Assembly (NCBI RefSeq): GCF_030067705.1
Contig: NZ_JASJEX010000003.1
Coordinates: forward strand, 310,001-374,000
DNA from: Kribbibacterium absianum
GTDB taxonomy: Bacteria; Actinomycetota; Coriobacteriia; Coriobacteriales; Atopobiaceae
Reading direction: 5' to 3'
DNA: 64,000 nucleotides
Shown here: positions 41,269 through 52,449 of the stretch, one piece after another
Layout of the letters: every line of letters starts with the position of its first letter
Position numbering within the stretch: the first letter of the stretch is position 1
The notes under the pieces: generated by a model
Databases searched by the model: none
What the model saw: the letters and a program-made list of their open reading frames with translations, nothing else
Told to the model about the DNA's origin: nothing
Program-made: the position numbers and the translations under genes

Positions 41269-42369
41269 CTACAACTGGGCTACCTGGTCGGCGATGTCCA
41301 GGCACAGCTCCTCGGCCTGGGGCTCCGCGCCGAAGAGGTCCAGGAACCCGTGGTCGACGCCCTTGTAGAGGACGTACCGGGTCGGCACGCCCGCTGCTTG
41401 GAGGCGCTTCGCCAAGTGCTCGGCGCCGGGGCGCAGGTAGTCGTACTCGGACACCGCCACCGTGGTGGGCGGCCACGCCCCCAGGGCGTCCTCGCTGGCG
41501 TACACGGCCGAGACGAGCGGGTCCTTGAGCGACGTTCTGCCCTGCACGTAGAGGCTGTCCTCCGCCGTGCCATGGCAGCTCTGCTCGATGCGCCGAATGC
41601 GCGAGTAGGCCAGCTCGCGGTCCTCGTCCGCCACGGGGTAGAGGGCGTAGGACCACTCGTAGTCCGTGAGCTCGTCCACGTTGGACATGTCGGCGCCCGG
41701 GAAGACCAGGTACACCCCGTGCACCAGGTCTGGCGCGCTCAACGCCACGGCGCTCGACAGCGAGCCGCCTGCGGAATCGCCGGCCACGAGGATCCTCCCG
41801 GCATCGGCGCCCAACTCACCGGCGTTGGCGCGCACCCAGCGGATGGCCGCGAGGGCGTCCTCGATCGCGGCCGGGAACGGGCACTCCGGGGCCAGCCGGT
41901 ACTCCGGGAACACCACGAGGGCCCCCGAGACTTCCGCCAGGTACCGCATCTGGTTGCGGTAGATGCGCTCGGAGCCTGCCGTGAAGCCGCCGCCGTGCAG
42001 GAACACGACCACCGGGGCCGGTGCGGGCGCACCGTCGCGGCGGTAGGTGTAGATCGCGATCCGGTGCGTGCCGTCGATGTCCACGATGCGCTCGCGGCGT
42101 TCCACGGGGTGCTCGCAGAGGTCGGCCGGCTGCTTGTCGGGGCGCCAGCGCTCCTCGGCGAGCCCGCTGCCGCCGGGCTGGGCCGCCCGGGCCTCGAACA
42201 TGGCCTTCTTGCGGGCGGCCACCTCCCGCACGCGGGGGTCGAGCACGTGGTTGCGGTCGTCGTCGGGGATGGGCTTCACTATCACATCGACTTCCGGGCC
42301 GGCTTCGACGTGCTGCTTGTCTCGGATTCCCTGCACGAGGGCGCGGTCGTAGCTTCGCTGGTCGGTCAT
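41269..42369 (-). CDS. HSL-type alpha/beta-hydrolase (acetyl-ester hydrolase-like)
   Basis: A 366-residue hydrolase. The HGGG oxyanion motif is in VVVFLHGGGFTAGS, the nucleophile in ILVAGDSAGGSLSSAVALS (GDSAG), the histidine in YKGVDHGFLDLFG, and the aspartate probably in VAVSEYDYLRPGAEH. It begins 9 bp after the stop of the beta-glucoside-type PTS, on the same strand and probably the same mRNA. A deacylase removing acetyl or other ester groups from the imported glycoside is an attractive but unproven role. ATG 42369 follows AAGGGG. Confidence 0.9.
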   Translation of the reverse strand: MTDQRSYDRALVQGIRDKQHVEAGPEVDVIVKPIPDDDRNHVLDPRVREVAARKKAMFEARAAQPGGSGLAEERWRPDKQPADLCEHPVERRERIVDIDGTHRIAIYTYRRDGAPAPAPVVVFLHGGGFTAGSERIYRNQMRYLAEVSGALVVFPEYRLAPECPFPAAIEDALAAIRWVRANAGELGADAGRILVAGDSAGGSLSSAVALSAPDLVHGVYLVFPGADMSNVDELTDYEWSYALYPVADEDRELAYSRIRRIEQSCHGTAEDSLYVQGRTSLKDPLVSAVYASEDALGAWPPTTVAVSEYDYLRPGAEHLAKRLQAAGVPTRYVLYKGVDHGFLDLFGAEPQAEELCLDIADQVAQL

Positions 42370-42378
42370 GGGCGCCCC

Positions 42379-44268
42379 TTAACCGAATACCGGGGTCATC
42401 GGAATGCCGCTGTCGTCTTGGTCGCCGGCGCCGGCCGGAGCAGGCTCGGTGAGCACCACGACCACGGTGTCGTCGATGGACGCCTTGGAGAATGCGATGG
42501 GGTCGAACTTCACGAGCGGGTCGCCCACGGACACATGCTGGCCCACCGAGACGAGCGCGTTCATGCCCTTGCCGCCGAGCCTCACGGAGTCGATGCCCAC
42601 GTGCACGATGACGGCGGAGCCTGCGTCCGTGCGGATGGCCACGGCGTGCTTAGTGTCGGCGACCATCTCGACGGTGCCGGCGACGGGCGCCTTGACGGTG
42701 TCCTTGGCGGGTTTCATGCCAAAGCACGGCCCGAGGATGCCCTCTGCGAAGGTGGGGTCGGAGATGGAGCTCTGGGCGACGTAGGAGCCGGTGCCCGGAA
42801 GCTGCACGTCGACGCCGGCGCCGGGGAGCAGCGCGGACTCGGGAGCGGCCTGGGCCTCCTGCTCGTCCTCGTAGATGGAGTCGTCAAAGCCGAAGAGCTT
42901 GACGGTCACGAAGGAGCAGACGCCCATGAAGACGGTGATCCCGACGGCGAGGTAGAAGTTGGACCAGTCCATCTCGGGCCCGAGGAACATGAGCAGGCCG
43001 GGCAGGCAGTGACATCCATAGCCGTAGGACTTGAGGCCGGTGATGCCGCAGATGAGGGCGGCCAGCACGGACGTGACGGTGAGCGCGTAGTAGGGCTTGA
43101 CCATCCGGTACGCGAGGCCGTACACGGTGGGCTCGGAGATGCCGCCGATCAGGCCGGAGAGAGCCGCGGGCCAGGAGATCTGCTTGCACTTGTTGGACTT
43201 GCTGAAGACGGAGATGGCCAGGGCCACGAAGCCCGCGGACACCGTGAACGAGAAGAACCAGAGCGTGATGGACATGTCGTAGCCGACAGTCTGGATGGAC
43301 TCGGTGGCGATGGGCACGAGGGCCAGGTGGAAGCCGGCGCAGAGCTGGCCGATGGTGCAGGAGAAGAGCACGAGCGCGGGCACCACGAGCCAGGGGATGT
43401 TGGCGGTGAGCCAGGCAATGCCGGCGGAGACGGCGCCGGTCATGTAGCCGCCGATGGGGCCGGTCACGGTGAGGACCACCACGGACATGGCCACAATCAG
43501 GGTGAGCGGCTTCAAGAAGTAGCGCGCGGACTCAGGGATGGCGCGGCTGAGCCAGTGGTCGAGCTTGCTCATGACCCAGACGGACAGCACGATCTGGATC
43601 ACGCCGCCGTTGTAGGTCATCGCGTAGATGGGCAGGCCGAAGTAGCTGCCAAAGGTCTCGCCGGCGGCCGCCACCTCGCCGATATAGGCCACGAAGTCCG
43701 GGTACAGGAGGCCGGCGGCCAGGAGCATCGCGATGATGGGCTCGGTGTCGAACTTCTTGGCGGAGGTGTAGGCCACCATGATCGGCAGGAAGTAGAAGGC
43801 CGCCTGGGCGAAGCTGTTGAGGATCAGGTACGTGGAGCTGTCCGCGGTGACCCAGCCGAGCAGGTTGAGCAGCGTCAGGATCACGGAGATGAAGCCCGCC
43901 ACGGTGAGCGCGGGGATCACCGGCACCATGATCGAGGCCATCATCAGAAGGAAGTCGCTGGCCAGCTGGCCGATGGACTTCTTGCCGGCCGGGGCGGCGC
44001 TCGTTTGCTTGCTGTCGCCCGCCAGCTTGACGAACTCGGCGTAGAGCTGCTCGACGGACTGGCCGATGATCACCTGGACCTGATTGCCGTTGTCGACGAC
44101 GCCGAGGACGCCGGGGATCCTCTCGATGGCCTTGAGGTCCATCTTGGCCTTGTCCTTGGGGTGCAGGCGCAAGCGTGTGGCGCAGTGCGTGTGCTCGGCG
44201 ATGTTCTCCTTTCCGCCCGAGCACTCAAGGATGGCGGACGCCATCGATGCGTAGTCCTTACCGGCCAT
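42379..44268 (-). CDS. PTS beta-glucoside-type EIIBCA
   Basis: A 629-residue three-domain PTS permease. EIIB (about 1-90) has phospho-cysteine C29 in HTHCATRLRLHP. EIIC (about 105-460) spans some ten membrane segments, including GGISEPTVYGLAYRMVKPYY. EIIA (about 475-620) has the IVHVGIDSVRLGGKG block with the phospho-histidine. The domain order BCA matches beta-glucoside and some sucrose/trehalose permeases. It lies downstream of a divergent region with RpiR-type half-sites, next to an RpiR regulator. Substrate not identified; a beta-glucoside is most likely given the esterase partner. Confidence 0.92.
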   Translation of the reverse strand: MAGKDYASMASAILECSGGKENIAEHTHCATRLRLHPKDKAKMDLKAIERIPGVLGVVDNGNQVQVIIGQSVEQLYAEFVKLAGDSKQTSAAPAGKKSIGQLASDFLLMMASIMVPVIPALTVAGFISVILTLLNLLGWVTADSSTYLILNSFAQAAFYFLPIMVAYTSAKKFDTEPIIAMLLAAGLLYPDFVAYIGEVAAAGETFGSYFGLPIYAMTYNGGVIQIVLSVWVMSKLDHWLSRAIPESARYFLKPLTLIVAMSVVVLTVTGPIGGYMTGAVSAGIAWLTANIPWLVVPALVLFSCTIGQLCAGFHLALVPIATESIQTVGYDMSITLWFFSFTVSAGFVALAISVFSKSNKCKQISWPAALSGLIGGISEPTVYGLAYRMVKPYYALTVTSVLAALICGITGLKSYGYGCHCLPGLLMFLGPEMDWSNFYLAVGITVFMGVCSFVTVKLFGFDDSIYEDEQEAQAAPESALLPGAGVDVQLPGTGSYVAQSSISDPTFAEGILGPCFGMKPAKDTVKAPVAGTVEMVADTKHAVAIRTDAGSAVIVHVGIDSVRLGGKGMNALVSVGQHVSVGDPLVKFDPIAFSKASIDDTVVVVLTEPAPAGAGDQDDSGIPMTPVFG

Positions 44269-44417
44269 AGGGTTCCTCCCTTTCCCGTGGGGCTGTCCGG
44301 TCTCACCGCCGCTTTCGGTGCGGTGGGCCGGTTCGCCGGCAAAGTAATGAAGGGAGGCGATTCAATACACCGCGCTCTGGGCGAGTGGAGTGGTTCCGTC
44401 TGCTGAACGGTAGCCAA

Positions 44418-44466
44418 TTTCACGGTATTTCGGAGAGTAATGAAAGTCAGTTGCGCTGATGAAAGT
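44418..44466. promoter_or_regulatory. Candidate RpiR-regulator half-sites between PTS and regulator
   Basis: TTTCAC (44418-44423) and two direct copies of ATGAAAGT (44440-44447, 44459-44466), 19 bp apart. TTTCA and TGAAA halves recur in known RpiR/MurR operators. The region also contains GCAAGT-G-ACTTGC (44484-44496) just inside the regulator's 3' end. The interval 44269-44509 holds the PTS promoter only. Confidence 0.4.
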
Positions 44467-44509
44467 AGGTTCAAGGAATCGATGCAAGTGACTTGCGTTC
44501 GTGCAAGTG

Positions 44510-45409
44510 TCAGGGGAGGTCGACCTCCGAGAAGATGTGTCGCTCGTTGTCCGCCTTGCGCGCGGCCGCGTCCGGGCGCGTCGCCGCCACGAGGGTGAAG
44601 AGCACCTCCATGATGGCCAGCTCGCCGATGCGCGTGTTGCCGGTGAGCTCCGAGGAGCTCACGTCGCCGCTGGCGACGGTCAGCACGTGGTTCGCCTTCT
44701 GGGCGATAGGGCTCGCCAGGTTGCCGGTGACCGCGACCACAGTGGCCTCGCGAGACTGCGCCGCGCTCGCCACCTGCTGGAGGGTGCCGGACCAGCCCGA
44801 GCGGGAGAACACCACAAGCACGTCCGTGGAGCTGAGGGCAAGGGCCTCGGAGATGAGCTTCTCGTAATAGGAGGCGGTGACGGCCAAGATGCCGATCCGC
44901 TCGAACTTGTAGGCGGCATCCATGGCGGTGGGGATCGAGCGTCCGACAGCGGCGAACTCCACCACCCGCGCGGTCGCGATGGCGCGGGCCGACGCCTCCA
45001 GGGCGGTGGGGTCGAGCCCCTCGAGCGTCAAACGCAGGTCGGCGACGCGTCGGTTGAGCACCTCGCGCACGGCGCCGGGGACGTCGTCGATGGAGATGTC
45101 GTCGGTGGGCATCTCGATGCCCAATGGGCCTCCATGCAGGGTGTTCTGCATGCGCAGAAAGGACATTTGGAAGCCCCGATAGTCTTTTTCACCCATCTTC
45201 CTGCAGAAGCGCGAGACGGTGGCGGGCGAGACCGAGCAGGCCCGGGCGAGGTCCGCCTGCGGCAGGTTCGACACGTTCGCCTGGTGGGCGAGGAGGAAGT
45301 CCGCGATGCGGCGCTCGCCCTCGGACAGGTGGTCGCGCGAGGCGAGGATCCGGGCCAACAGGTTGTCCGGAACGTGGCTCGTGGCATCCGTGTACATGGT
45401 TCCGCGCAT
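44510..45409 (-). CDS. RpiR-family regulator (HTH plus SIS domain)
   Basis: A 299-residue regulator. HTH_6 domain (about 15-90): HLSEGERRIADFLLAHQ, then ARACSVSPATVSRFCRKMG. SIS sugar-isomerase domain (about 130-265): VVEFAAVGRSIPTAMDAAYK, LVVFSRSGWSGTLQQVASAA. It likely senses a sugar phosphate. ATG 45409 follows GAGGAGGGG. Upstream of the PTS-esterase pair on the same strand, it probably controls them. Confidence 0.92.
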   Translation of the reverse strand: MRGTMYTDATSHVPDNLLARILASRDHLSEGERRIADFLLAHQANVSNLPQADLARACSVSPATVSRFCRKMGEKDYRGFQMSFLRMQNTLHGGPLGIEMPTDDISIDDVPGAVREVLNRRVADLRLTLEGLDPTALEASARAIATARVVEFAAVGRSIPTAMDAAYKFERIGILAVTASYYEKLISEALALSSTDVLVVFSRSGWSGTLQQVASAAQSREATVVAVTGNLASPIAQKANHVLTVASGDVSSSELTGNTRIGELAIMEVLFTLVAATRPDAAARKADNERHIFSEVDLP

Positions 45410-45464
45410 GGCCCCTCCTCGCGGTCGCTCCCAATTCATCACTGTATCTGAAAGGATGACAAAA

Positions 45465-45496
45465 GGGTCCTCAGCCGAGCGCTCGGCTGAGGACCC
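45465..45496 (-). terminator. Perfect 32-bp palindromic terminator of the PHP gene
   Basis: GGGTCCTCAGCCGAGC is followed directly by its complement GCTCGGCTGAGGACCC, with TTTTG after it on the minus strand. It lies 14 bp past the stop at 45510. Confidence 0.85.
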
Positions 45497-45509
45497 CGAG
45501 AAAGGGACG

Positions 45510-46364
45510 TCAGAAGGCGAGGGGATGGGGCGTCGGCACGTGGTGCTCGTAGGTCACGAACTCCCGGAAGCCCAGCTCGCGCAGGCGCCGTTGGGCCACG
45601 CGCAGGTAGGAGCCCAGGTGCTGGGGCAAGTGCGAGTCGCTGCCCAAGGTGATGAGCCGGCCGCCGAGGTCGCGGTAGAGTTCCAGCAGGGGCGTCGAGG
45701 GTTGCAGGTCCGCGAGCCCGTAGCGCCACGAGCTGGTGTTGAGCTCGACGGCCTTGCCGTTGGCGATGACCTTCTCGAGCACCGGCGCCACGAGGTCCCT
45801 GTCCTCGGCGAAGTCGCGCTCGCCGTAGGGGTCGTAGCGACGGATCAGGTCCAGGTGGGCGAGGGAGTCGTAGCCGTCGAAGGCCTCCATCACCGCGAGC
45901 ATCTCCTCGTAGTAGCGGCGGCGGATCTCGCCCTGCGTCCTGCCCTCTTGGAACTCGCCGGTCCAGAACTCCTGGTCGTCGACCTGATGAATGGACAGCA
46001 GCACAAAGTCCAGCTGGTCGCCCCATCGGTCGAGCACCCGCTCGAACTGTGGCACCGTGTGGCGCTGGATGCCGAACTCAAGGCCACAGGCGATCTGCAG
46101 CTGGCCGTCGAACAGTTGCTGCTCGCGGTGCACCTCGGGGAAGTAGGCCTCGTAGTCCACATTGGTGATGGGCTTGCCGAGGTGCGGGTCCAGTCGCGCG
46201 TGCTCGGCCTCTGGCGAGTGGGCGTCCGGCTTCACCCCGTAGTCCACGTGGTCCGTGAAGCAGATGGCGTCGAGGTTGAGGCGCAGGGCGTCGGCGGCGA
46301 CGTCCTCCATGGGGTAGGGGGAGTCGTCCGAGAAGGACGTGTGCACATGGCAGTCGGCGAGCAT
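45510..46364 (-). CDS. PHP-domain phosphatase, histidinol-phosphatase-like
   Basis: A 284-residue PHP-superfamily enzyme. Metal ligands are all visible: ADCHVHTSFSDDSP, CFTDHVDYG, ACGLEFGIQ, LLSIHQVDD, LAHLDLIRRYD, LNTSSWRYG and LGSDSHLPQHLG. These match HisK-type histidinol-phosphatase. No other histidine biosynthesis gene is nearby, so another phospho-sugar or phosphoester substrate is possible. ATG 46364 starts it. Confidence 0.9.
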   Translation of the reverse strand: MLADCHVHTSFSDDSPYPMEDVAADALRLNLDAICFTDHVDYGVKPDAHSPEAEHARLDPHLGKPITNVDYEAYFPEVHREQQLFDGQLQIACGLEFGIQRHTVPQFERVLDRWGDQLDFVLLSIHQVDDQEFWTGEFQEGRTQGEIRRRYYEEMLAVMEAFDGYDSLAHLDLIRRYDPYGERDFAEDRDLVAPVLEKVIANGKAVELNTSSWRYGLADLQPSTPLLELYRDLGGRLITLGSDSHLPQHLGSYLRVAQRRLRELGFREFVTYEHHVPTPHPLAF

Positions 46365-46511
46365 GGGACTCCTTCGCTCGGGGTTCGCCCACTAGGGTAG
46401 ACGCGGGCGCGCTTCGCTCGCGCGACGGCCTTGCCTCTTTTCAGCCGCGGGAATAACCGCAGCTAACCCCATGGATTTGTCTGGCCGGCGCGGGCTTGTA
46501 CCTTGTGGCGC

Positions 46512-47270
46512 TTAGAAGGAGACGGGCGCGTCGCCGGTGCGCACCTCACAGTCGTAGCGCGTGGTGACGGCCGGCATGTGCACGATGCCGTACTCCCAGG
46601 GGCGCCCGTCGTCGCCGACGGTCTCTCGCTCGAAGCGGAACATCGCCGCGCCCGGCTTGGCGCCGAGCAGCTTGGCGTCCGCCTCCGGCAACAGGCCGGC
46701 TCCCAGCGCGTGGCGCAGCGTGGCCTCCGTGCCCCCGGCCGCGCGCAGCACCGGGAAGATCGGGCTGGCGGCCTGCTCGGCGGTCAGGTCTGGCACCAGC
46801 GCGACCGGGACCGTCAGGTGCTCGATGGCGACGGGCCGTCCGTCCACCAGCTGCAGCCGGTCCAGGTGCCAGACCTGCTCGCCGTCGTTCACTGCCAACC
46901 GGTCGCGTTGGATGCGGTTCGGGCGTCCGGCTGTCAGGGAAACCAGCTGGTAGGACGCCGCGCGCCCCAACCGTTGCGTCTCGCCCAGAAAGTCCGACGC
47001 CTGCCCCAGCGACCTTCTCATGCGGCGCGGTCGCACGAACGTGCCCACGCCGGGCACGCGGTCCACGCAGTTCTCCTCTGCGAGCATCCGGTAGGCGCGG
47101 TTCACGGTGGCGCGGCTGACGTCCAGCTCGCGGGTCAGGGACTCCTCGGTGGGCAGGAGGTCGCCGGCATGGAGCGAGCTGTGGTCGCAGCGGTCGATCA
47201 GCACGTCAAAGAGCTGCTGGTACAGCGGCACCGGGCTCGCGAAGTCCAGGTCCTCGGCGGTGATGATCAT
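46512..47270 (-). CDS. GntR/HutC-family transcriptional regulator
   Basis: A 252-residue regulator. The winged HTH is at about 10-75 (ASPVPLYQQLFDVLIDRC, LLPTEESLTRELDVSRATVN). The C-terminal UTRA effector domain (about 95-250) includes RLQLVDGRPVAIEHLTVP and PWEYGIVHMPA. ATG 47270 is used (AGGAG eight bases upstream), not the upstream in-frame extension, which crosses a repeat element. Target genes are not apparent. Confidence 0.92.
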   Translation of the reverse strand: MIITAEDLDFASPVPLYQQLFDVLIDRCDHSSLHAGDLLPTEESLTRELDVSRATVNRAYRMLAEENCVDRVPGVGTFVRPRRMRRSLGQASDFLGETQRLGRAASYQLVSLTAGRPNRIQRDRLAVNDGEQVWHLDRLQLVDGRPVAIEHLTVPVALVPDLTAEQAASPIFPVLRAAGGTEATLRHALGAGLLPEADAKLLGAKPGAAMFRFERETVGDDGRPWEYGIVHMPAVTTRYDCEVRTGDAPVSF

Positions 47271-47285
47271 CGGGCTACTCCTACC

Positions 47286-47501
47286 TGCGCCGCACTTCGG
47301 GCTGAGCGGGCATGGATTTGCGCATTCAAGCGGAAGGGCGGCGCACCCCTTCTGGCACGCACCGCCTTTCAGCCTGAACTTACCAGAAGGCATATGACTG
47401 CCGACGGATTCAACCGCAATGGCGGCGCGTGCCACGACCCCTGCGCCGCAAAACGGCGCGAATCCGCAGGATTCTGCAGATTCGCCCCGAAGTGCGGCGC
47501 A
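47286..47501. repeat. Inverted pair of a 93-bp cysteine-coding element
   Basis: One copy is on the minus strand (47286-47378) and one on the plus (47409-47501), both exactly 93 bp and about two thirds identical by eye. The outer ends pair perfectly (TGCGCCGCACTTCGGG and CCCGAAGTGCGGCGCA). Each reads as a 31-residue peptide; 16 positions match, including GGAC, CAA and PKCGA blocks. No start codon or ribosome binding site fits. The rest of 47271-47698 holds no gene. Confidence 0.75.
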
Positions 47502-47698
47502 ACGAGAAGTACCTCGGCCCCGGGTCGTGCTGGCTCACGGTCATGGAGAGCGGGTGCATCGGGGTGCCCGGTGGCTTGGCCGTGGTTCACTGGAGGGCAC
47601 GCTGGTCGGCTTTTAGGGTTTCCTCGCGTGCGGAGCGTCGCCCCAGCCGAGCTGTCACATCCGATGGGCGGTCCCTCACCGCTCCAGAAAGGACGACC

Positions 47699-48448
47699 AT
47701 GGCCAAAAGGCGGCGCGGTCAGCGCAAACGTCTCAGTGTCCTGTGGGTGGTGCTCATCGGCGCCGTGGTGGTGGCGCTGTCGTGGGCAGGTGCGACCGGA
47801 CGGCTGCCGATGCCGACCTGGGCTCCCAGCCTTCTTTCCGGCGCCGCCGACGTCCCGGCAGATGACAGGGTTGCGCCCGCCTACACCGGCGACATCGTGA
47901 CGGACGGCGGCAGCCCGACCTTCTCGGACGACATGTACGCCGGCGCCGTCGAGGGCTTCGAAGTGTATGGCGAGCTGGATCCGCTCGGTCGCGTGACTGG
48001 CTGCTCGGCCACGATCAGCGACGCGACCCTGGAGGCCGGCGACGAGGAGCGCGGCGACATCGGCTTCATCAAGCCCACCGGATGGGTGCAGGGCGACTAC
48101 GACTTCGTGGATGGCGGCAAGCTCTACAACCGCTGCCACCTCATCGCGCACAGCCTCACCGGCCAGGACGCGAACGAGCGGAACCTGCTCACGGGCACGC
48201 GGTCCATGAACCTCGCGATGATCCCCTACGAGAACGCCGTGGCGGACTACGTGGAGGACACCGACGACGAGTGCCTGTACCGAGTGGTTCCCGTGTTCGA
48301 CGGCGACGACCTGGTGTGCCAGGGCGTGTGGATCGAGGCGGCCTCCGTGGCCGACCAGGGCAAGAGCCTCAGCTTCCGCGTGTTCGTGCACAACGTCGAG
48401 CCCGGGGTGTCGATCGACTATGCGACCGGCGAGAACCACGCGGCATGA
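47699..48448 (+). CDS. Membrane-anchored DNA/RNA non-specific endonuclease (EndA-like)
   Basis: A 249-residue nuclease. An N-terminal anchor (RLSVLWVVLIGAVVVALSWA) precedes the secreted domain. The nuclease core YNRCHLIAHSLTGQDANERN, LLTGTRSMNLAMIPYENA is that of EndA-type DNA-entry nucleases (NRCHL with H as general base, metal-binding N downstream). Such enzymes cut extracellular DNA for nutrients, competence or escape from host nets. ATG 47699 follows AAAGGA. Confidence 0.9.
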   Translation: MAKRRRGQRKRLSVLWVVLIGAVVVALSWAGATGRLPMPTWAPSLLSGAADVPADDRVAPAYTGDIVTDGGSPTFSDDMYAGAVEGFEVYGELDPLGRVTGCSATISDATLEAGDEERGDIGFIKPTGWVQGDYDFVDGGKLYNRCHLIAHSLTGQDANERNLLTGTRSMNLAMIPYENAVADYVEDTDDECLYRVVPVFDGDDLVCQGVWIEAASVADQGKSLSFRVFVHNVEPGVSIDYATGENHAA

Positions 48449-48578
48449 GGGTCGGCCCTCGCGTTTGCGATCGCAGCCCAAACCGGTCCCGCCTGCCCTT
48501 TTCTCGCGGACGTCGCGGCCTCCATCGATCAAACGGGTACCTGCCTCTGCAGCACAACCCCTTTGATTGGAGCATCCC

Positions 48579-49253
48579 ATGGCAGACCAGGCGCCCTTCT
48601 ACGGCACGCTGAGCATCGACAACCAGGCGCTTGAGAATCAGGCGCTCGCGGGCTCGTGGCAGGCCGCGCTCAAGACCTTCGACCAGTCCGTGCAGGAGTG
48701 GGGCATCACGGCCGTCACGAGCGTGGACTCCGATGGCGCGCAGACCGTCTACTCGATCACCGGCAAGACCGATGAAGGGTGGGATGAGGCCGTCGACACG
48801 ATCCTGGCCGGCGCCCTTTCCAAGGACCAGGCCAAGATGCTCTACGCCGCGCTTGAGTCGCTCGCCACGCCGGTGGCCTTCGACATCACCGAGTACCTGG
48901 AGCAGGAGGACACCGAGGACGCGCTCAGCCACGAGACGGGCCAGATCGTGGTCAAGGGCGGCGTCGCTCAGGTTCAGGGCGCGCAGTACGAGGACATCCC
49001 GGTGACGAGCGCCAAGCTCGTGGAGCTGGGCTTCGCCGAGGAGTCCGAGATGGACGACGAGGAGCTGGCCGTCATGGTGGCCAGCTCGATGCCCGAGGGT
49101 CCCAAGGCCGACGACATCATCGACGCAATCGCCGACCTCCGCAACGACCCCAAGCACGGAGGCGTCTTCACCGCGGAGGAGACGAGCGATCCGCAGACGT
49201 TCATCGAGGAGCTCGAGGGCACCTACTGGGACGAGATGGACGACGAGTCCTAG
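48579..49253 (+). CDS. Acidic cytosolic protein of unknown function
   Basis: A 224-residue acidic protein (MADQAPFYGTLSIDNQALEN at the start, EEDTEDALSH and MDDEELAVMVASSMPEGPKA later). No signal peptide, membrane helix or catalytic motif is visible. The start is set by GGAG upstream of an ATG near 48579. It is followed by a strong terminator, so it is probably a one-gene unit. Not recognised. Confidence 0.7.
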   Translation: MADQAPFYGTLSIDNQALENQALAGSWQAALKTFDQSVQEWGITAVTSVDSDGAQTVYSITGKTDEGWDEAVDTILAGALSKDQAKMLYAALESLATPVAFDITEYLEQEDTEDALSHETGQIVVKGGVAQVQGAQYEDIPVTSAKLVELGFAEESEMDDEELAVMVASSMPEGPKADDIIDAIADLRNDPKHGGVFTAEETSDPQTFIEELEGTYWDEMDDES

Positions 49254-49284
49254 CGCGAGCTCCAGCCACGTCAGGGCCGTATAA

Positions 49285-49337
49285 GAAGAGCGAGCCGGGA
49301 CAAAGGTGCCGTAGTCGTTTGTCCTGACTCGCTCTTC
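49285..49337 (+). terminator. Long interrupted hairpin terminator
   Basis: GAAGAGCGAG / CTCGCTCTTC (outer) and GGACAAA / TTTGTCC (inner) pair, with small bulges, around a 13-base loop, 32 bp past the stop at 49253. Confidence 0.7.
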
Positions 49338-49346
49338 GCGTGCGCA

Positions 49347-49379
49347 GTGGGACACTTTCGTCTCTTTAAACTGTCCCAT
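49347..49379 (-). repeat. R1 element, locus 4 (single reversed copy)
   Basis: Read on the minus strand it starts ATGGGAC, has TTAAAGAGACGA in the centre and ends GTCCCAC, the 33-bp R1 layout. It lies between a terminator and valS. Confidence 0.8.
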
Positions 49380-49467
49380 CCTGACGGGCGGGTCTCTCGT
49401 AAGCGTCCACTGCGGTGCGCGTACAATGAACGGCGCTTATGCCGCGACAACAGGAAGGCGGAGCCCC

Positions 49468-52221
<2,754 letters not shown>

Positions 52222-52271
52222 CCTGCAAAAGGGGACGGAGCATTTTTGCAGGTCGTTGCAGAGATGATGAA

Positions 52272-52302
52272 GGCCGCGTCCGAGAGGGCGCGGCCGTTCT
52301 TT
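52272..52302 (+). terminator. Terminator of valS
   Basis: GGCCGCG / CGCGGCC stem on a 10-base loop, followed by GTTCTTT, 50 bp past the stop. Just upstream (52223-52251) CCTGCAAAA and TTTTTGCAGG pair around GGGGACGGAGCA, an element-like hairpin. Confidence 0.75.
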
Positions 52303-52449
52303 CCAGGCGCCGTCTTTGGGTCAGGATCGGCTGCGGCTTGGACCAGACCCCGCTCCCCGTACGCGCCGGGAGGGTCCAGTACAGTATCAGGTGACAAGGC
52401 AAGAGACGAAGGGCGGCAAGCTATACGTCCCTGTCGAGGAGGCCGAGCC

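Noticed and set aside
41350-44406. A 1018-codon open frame on the plus strand
   Set aside because: Antisense to the esterase and PTS genes, which have clear motifs; composition is that of a shadow frame.
49381-49467. T-box leader for valS
   Set aside because: No T-box consensus or specifier hairpin is visible; the leader is short.
52223-52251. Transposon end at the CCTGCAAAA/TTTTTGCAGG hairpin
   Set aside because: A single hairpin without transposase or target duplication; treated as part of the valS 3' region.
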